Positions 62,556 to 64,000 of a stretch of DNA of 64,000 bases are shown in pieces; within the stretch, counting starts at the first letter, position 1, and each line of letters begins with the position of its first letter. The position numbers were made by a program, and so were the translations under genes. This stretch comes from Roseiarcus sp037446355 (GTDB lineage: Bacteria; Pseudomonadota; Alphaproteobacteria; Rhizobiales; Beijerinckiaceae). The notes beneath the pieces are model-generated. The model did not search any database, was not told the origin of the DNA, and saw only the letters and a program-made list of their open reading frames with translations. The stretch is from the NCBI GenBank assembly GCA_037446355.1, contig JBBIIT010000014.1:1-64000 (forward strand), given 5' to 3'.

Positions 62556-63352
62556 GCCGCCAACCCCGTCAGCAGCGCGCGGGTTGCGCGCGTCAGATCG
62601 TCCTGACGCATCAGCGACTCGCCGACCAGGAACGCCTCGATGCCCGCCTTGGCGAGGCGTCGGCAATCGGCGTGAACGGAAATGCCGCTCTCGGCGACGA
62701 CGACGCGGTCGGCGGGAATGAGCGGCTTCAGCCGTTCACTGACTTCGAGAGAGGTCTCGAACGTGCGCAGATCGCGATTGTTGACGCCGATCAGGCGCCC
62801 TTCGAGCGCCAGCGCGCGCTTGAGTTCGGCCTCGTTGTGAACCTCGATCAGCACGTCGAGGCCGAGATCGTGCGCGCTCTTGTTGAGGGCGCGCGCGCAA
62901 TCGTCGTCGACCGCGGCCATGATGATGAGGATGCAGTCGGCGCCCCAGGCGCGCGCCTCCAACACCTGATAGGGGTCGAACAGAAAATCCTTGCGCAGGA
63001 TCGGCAGCGCGGTCGCCGCGCGCGCGGCCTTGAGATGTTCGGGCGAGCCCTTGAATGAAGGAGCGTCAGTCAGTACGGACAGACAGGCCGCGCCGCCGTC
63101 CTGATAGGCTCGGGCGAAAGAGCGCGGGTCGAAGTCCTCGCGGATCAATCCCTTGGACGGGCTCGCCTTCTTGATTTCCGCGATGAGCGCGAAGCGCCCT
63201 TCCTCCTGGGCGCGTTCGATCGCCTTCAAAAATCCGCGCGGCGGCGACTGGTCGCGAATTTCGCGCTCGAGCGTGGCGCGCGGAACGCGTACCTTTGCCT
63301 CGGCGATCTCGCGCCGCTTGTATGCCTCGATCTTGCGCAGAATATCCGTCAT
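62552..63352 (-). CDS. trpC: Indole-3-glycerol phosphate synthase
   Basis: 266 residues. ILRKIEAYKRREIAEAK, LIAEIKKASPSKGLIREDFDP with the catalytic Lys, LPILRKDFLFDPYQV, LIGVNNRDLRTFE and VVAESGIS are TrpC motifs. It closes the indole ring in tryptophan synthesis. Follows trpD by 12 bp and overlaps the moaC start. Confidence 0.96.
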
Positions 63353-63364
63353 CGCCTCATTCGA

Positions 63365-64000
63365 TCACGCGTTGGACACCCTGACAAGCGCGTCCAGCGT
63401 CGCGCCGACCGCGCCCTCGTCGAGCGCCTTCTCGGCTTTGGCGACGCCGTCGGCCAGATCGCGCGCGGCTTCAGCGATAACCAGGCCCGCGGCGGCGTTG
63501 AAAACGGCGATGTCGCGATAGGCGTTGCGCGCACCCTCGACCACCGCGCGCAGGGCGGCGGCGTTATGGGCGGGATCGCCGCCGCGCAACGCCGCCGGAT
63601 CGGCGCGCGCAAGGCCGACGTCCTCGGGCGCGATGTCGAAGGCGCGAATCTCGCCGTCCTTCAACTCGACGATCTCGGTCTTGCCGGTGGTCGTGATTTC
63701 GTCGAGCCCGTCGCTTCCGTACGCGACCCAGACCCGCTCGGAGCCGAGATTGCGCAACACCTCGGCGATCGGCTGCAACCAAGTCGAAGAAAAAACGCCT
63801 ATCAACTGTCGTCTGACGCCCGCCGGGTTCGACAATGGTCCCAGCAGATTGAAGATCGTGCGGGTGCCGAGCTCCACGCGGGCGGGACCGACATGACGCA
63901 TGGCGGCGTGATGGGTCGGCGCCATCATGAAACCGACGCCCGCCTGCGCAAGGCAGCGCTCGACGCCCTCGGGCGGCAGGCCGATCTTGACCCCGAGCGC
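63365..64000 (-). CDS. trpD: Anthranilate phosphoribosyltransferase (5' end outside window)
   Basis: Partial: the frame is open to the window edge, giving the last 211 residues. FMMAPTHHAAMRHVGPAR, GTRTIFNLLGPLSNPAG, VWVAYGSDGLDEITTTG and the C-terminal NAAAGLVIAEAARDL are typical TrpD. It joins anthranilate to PRPP. The missing start lies beyond position 64000. Confidence 0.95.
   Translation of the reverse strand, partial: ALGVKIGLPPEGVERCLAQAGVGFMMAPTHHAAMRHVGPARVELGTRTIFNLLGPLSNPAGVRRQLIGVFSSTWLQPIAEVLRNLGSERVWVAYGSDGLDEITTTGKTEIVELKDGEIRAFDIAPEDVGLARADPAALRGGDPAHNAAALRAVVEGARNAYRDIAVFNAAAGLVIAEAARDLADGVAKAEKALDEGAVGATLDALVRVSNA

Overview
The window is high-GC DNA from an alphaproteobacterium, most likely of the order Hyphomicrobiales and probably a methylotroph or close relative (Methylocystaceae/Beijerinckiaceae-like). 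The evidence is the gene order trpD-trpC-moaC-moeA, zapA-DUF4164-gap-pgk-fba and hfq-hflX, the single-chain type of L-serine dehydratase, formate-tetrahydrofolate ligase, and an acyl-CoA dehydrogenase with the long N-terminal extension typical of methylsuccinyl-CoA dehydrogenase of the ethylmalonyl-CoA pathway. The taxonomic placement is an inference from gene content. The sequence is a scaffold with three 100-N gaps. Two of them are flanked by identical 55-bp sequences, so they are probably unmerged contig overlaps rather than missing DNA.

Layout. 0-5.8 kb: a GT87-type membrane protein, a CusF-like copper protein, then a minus-strand block of exported redox proteins: a CXXCH protein, a CHRD protein, an outer-membrane barrel with an N-terminal heme c motif, and a Tat-signal gene cut by a gap. 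A perfect FNR/FixK palindrome lies upstream of this block. 5.8-14.9 kb: yfgM-like gene, der, dgkA, a DUF427 protein, an acyl-CoA synthetase, an orphan DUF2282 (bufferin-precursor-like) protein, proS, lolC-lolD and a small lipoprotein. 15-17.6 kb: a small membrane protein, a nitrobindin/heme-binding-like protein, a possible 39-aa small protein and nfuA. 17.8-26 kb: sarcosine oxidase alpha and gamma subunits without beta/delta, sdaA, fhs and an amidase. These are C1/serine metabolism genes around tetrahydrofolate. 26-30.4 kb: the dTDP-rhamnose operon rfbBCDA and a methyltransferase. 30.5-35.4 kb: nadK, an EamA exporter, an orphan histidine kinase, denD and an RlpA-like protein.

35.4-41.9 kb: mcd, yihY, a TPR-methyltransferase, leuA, zapA and DUF4164. 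42-46.4 kb: gap-pgk-fba (glycolysis/gluconeogenesis) and aat. 46.4-49.7 kb: the conserved trio of circularly permuted ATP-grasp, alpha-E and transglutaminase-like proteins. Here the transglutaminase-like protein has lost its catalytic Cys and His. 49.8-55.4 kb: a Gly-rich secreted protein, sseA, bpt (a second N-end-rule transferase besides aat), an RDD protein, a LivH-type permease with a lipoprotein-like N-terminal domain, and an MFS transporter. 55.4-58.6 kb: xthA, hfq, hflX and a decayed beta-helix gene. 58.6-64 kb: a class III cyclase, a dienelactone hydrolase-like protein, and the moeA-moaC-trpC-trpD operon on the minus strand running off the window end.

Most of the window is ordinary core genome. 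The parts that merit attention are the FNR-box-linked exported redox block at 1.8-5.7 kb, the pseudo-transglutaminase, the orphan DUF2282 protein, the lipobox-permease fusion, two genes (xthA and moaC) that seem to start with CUG, and the scaffold gaps.
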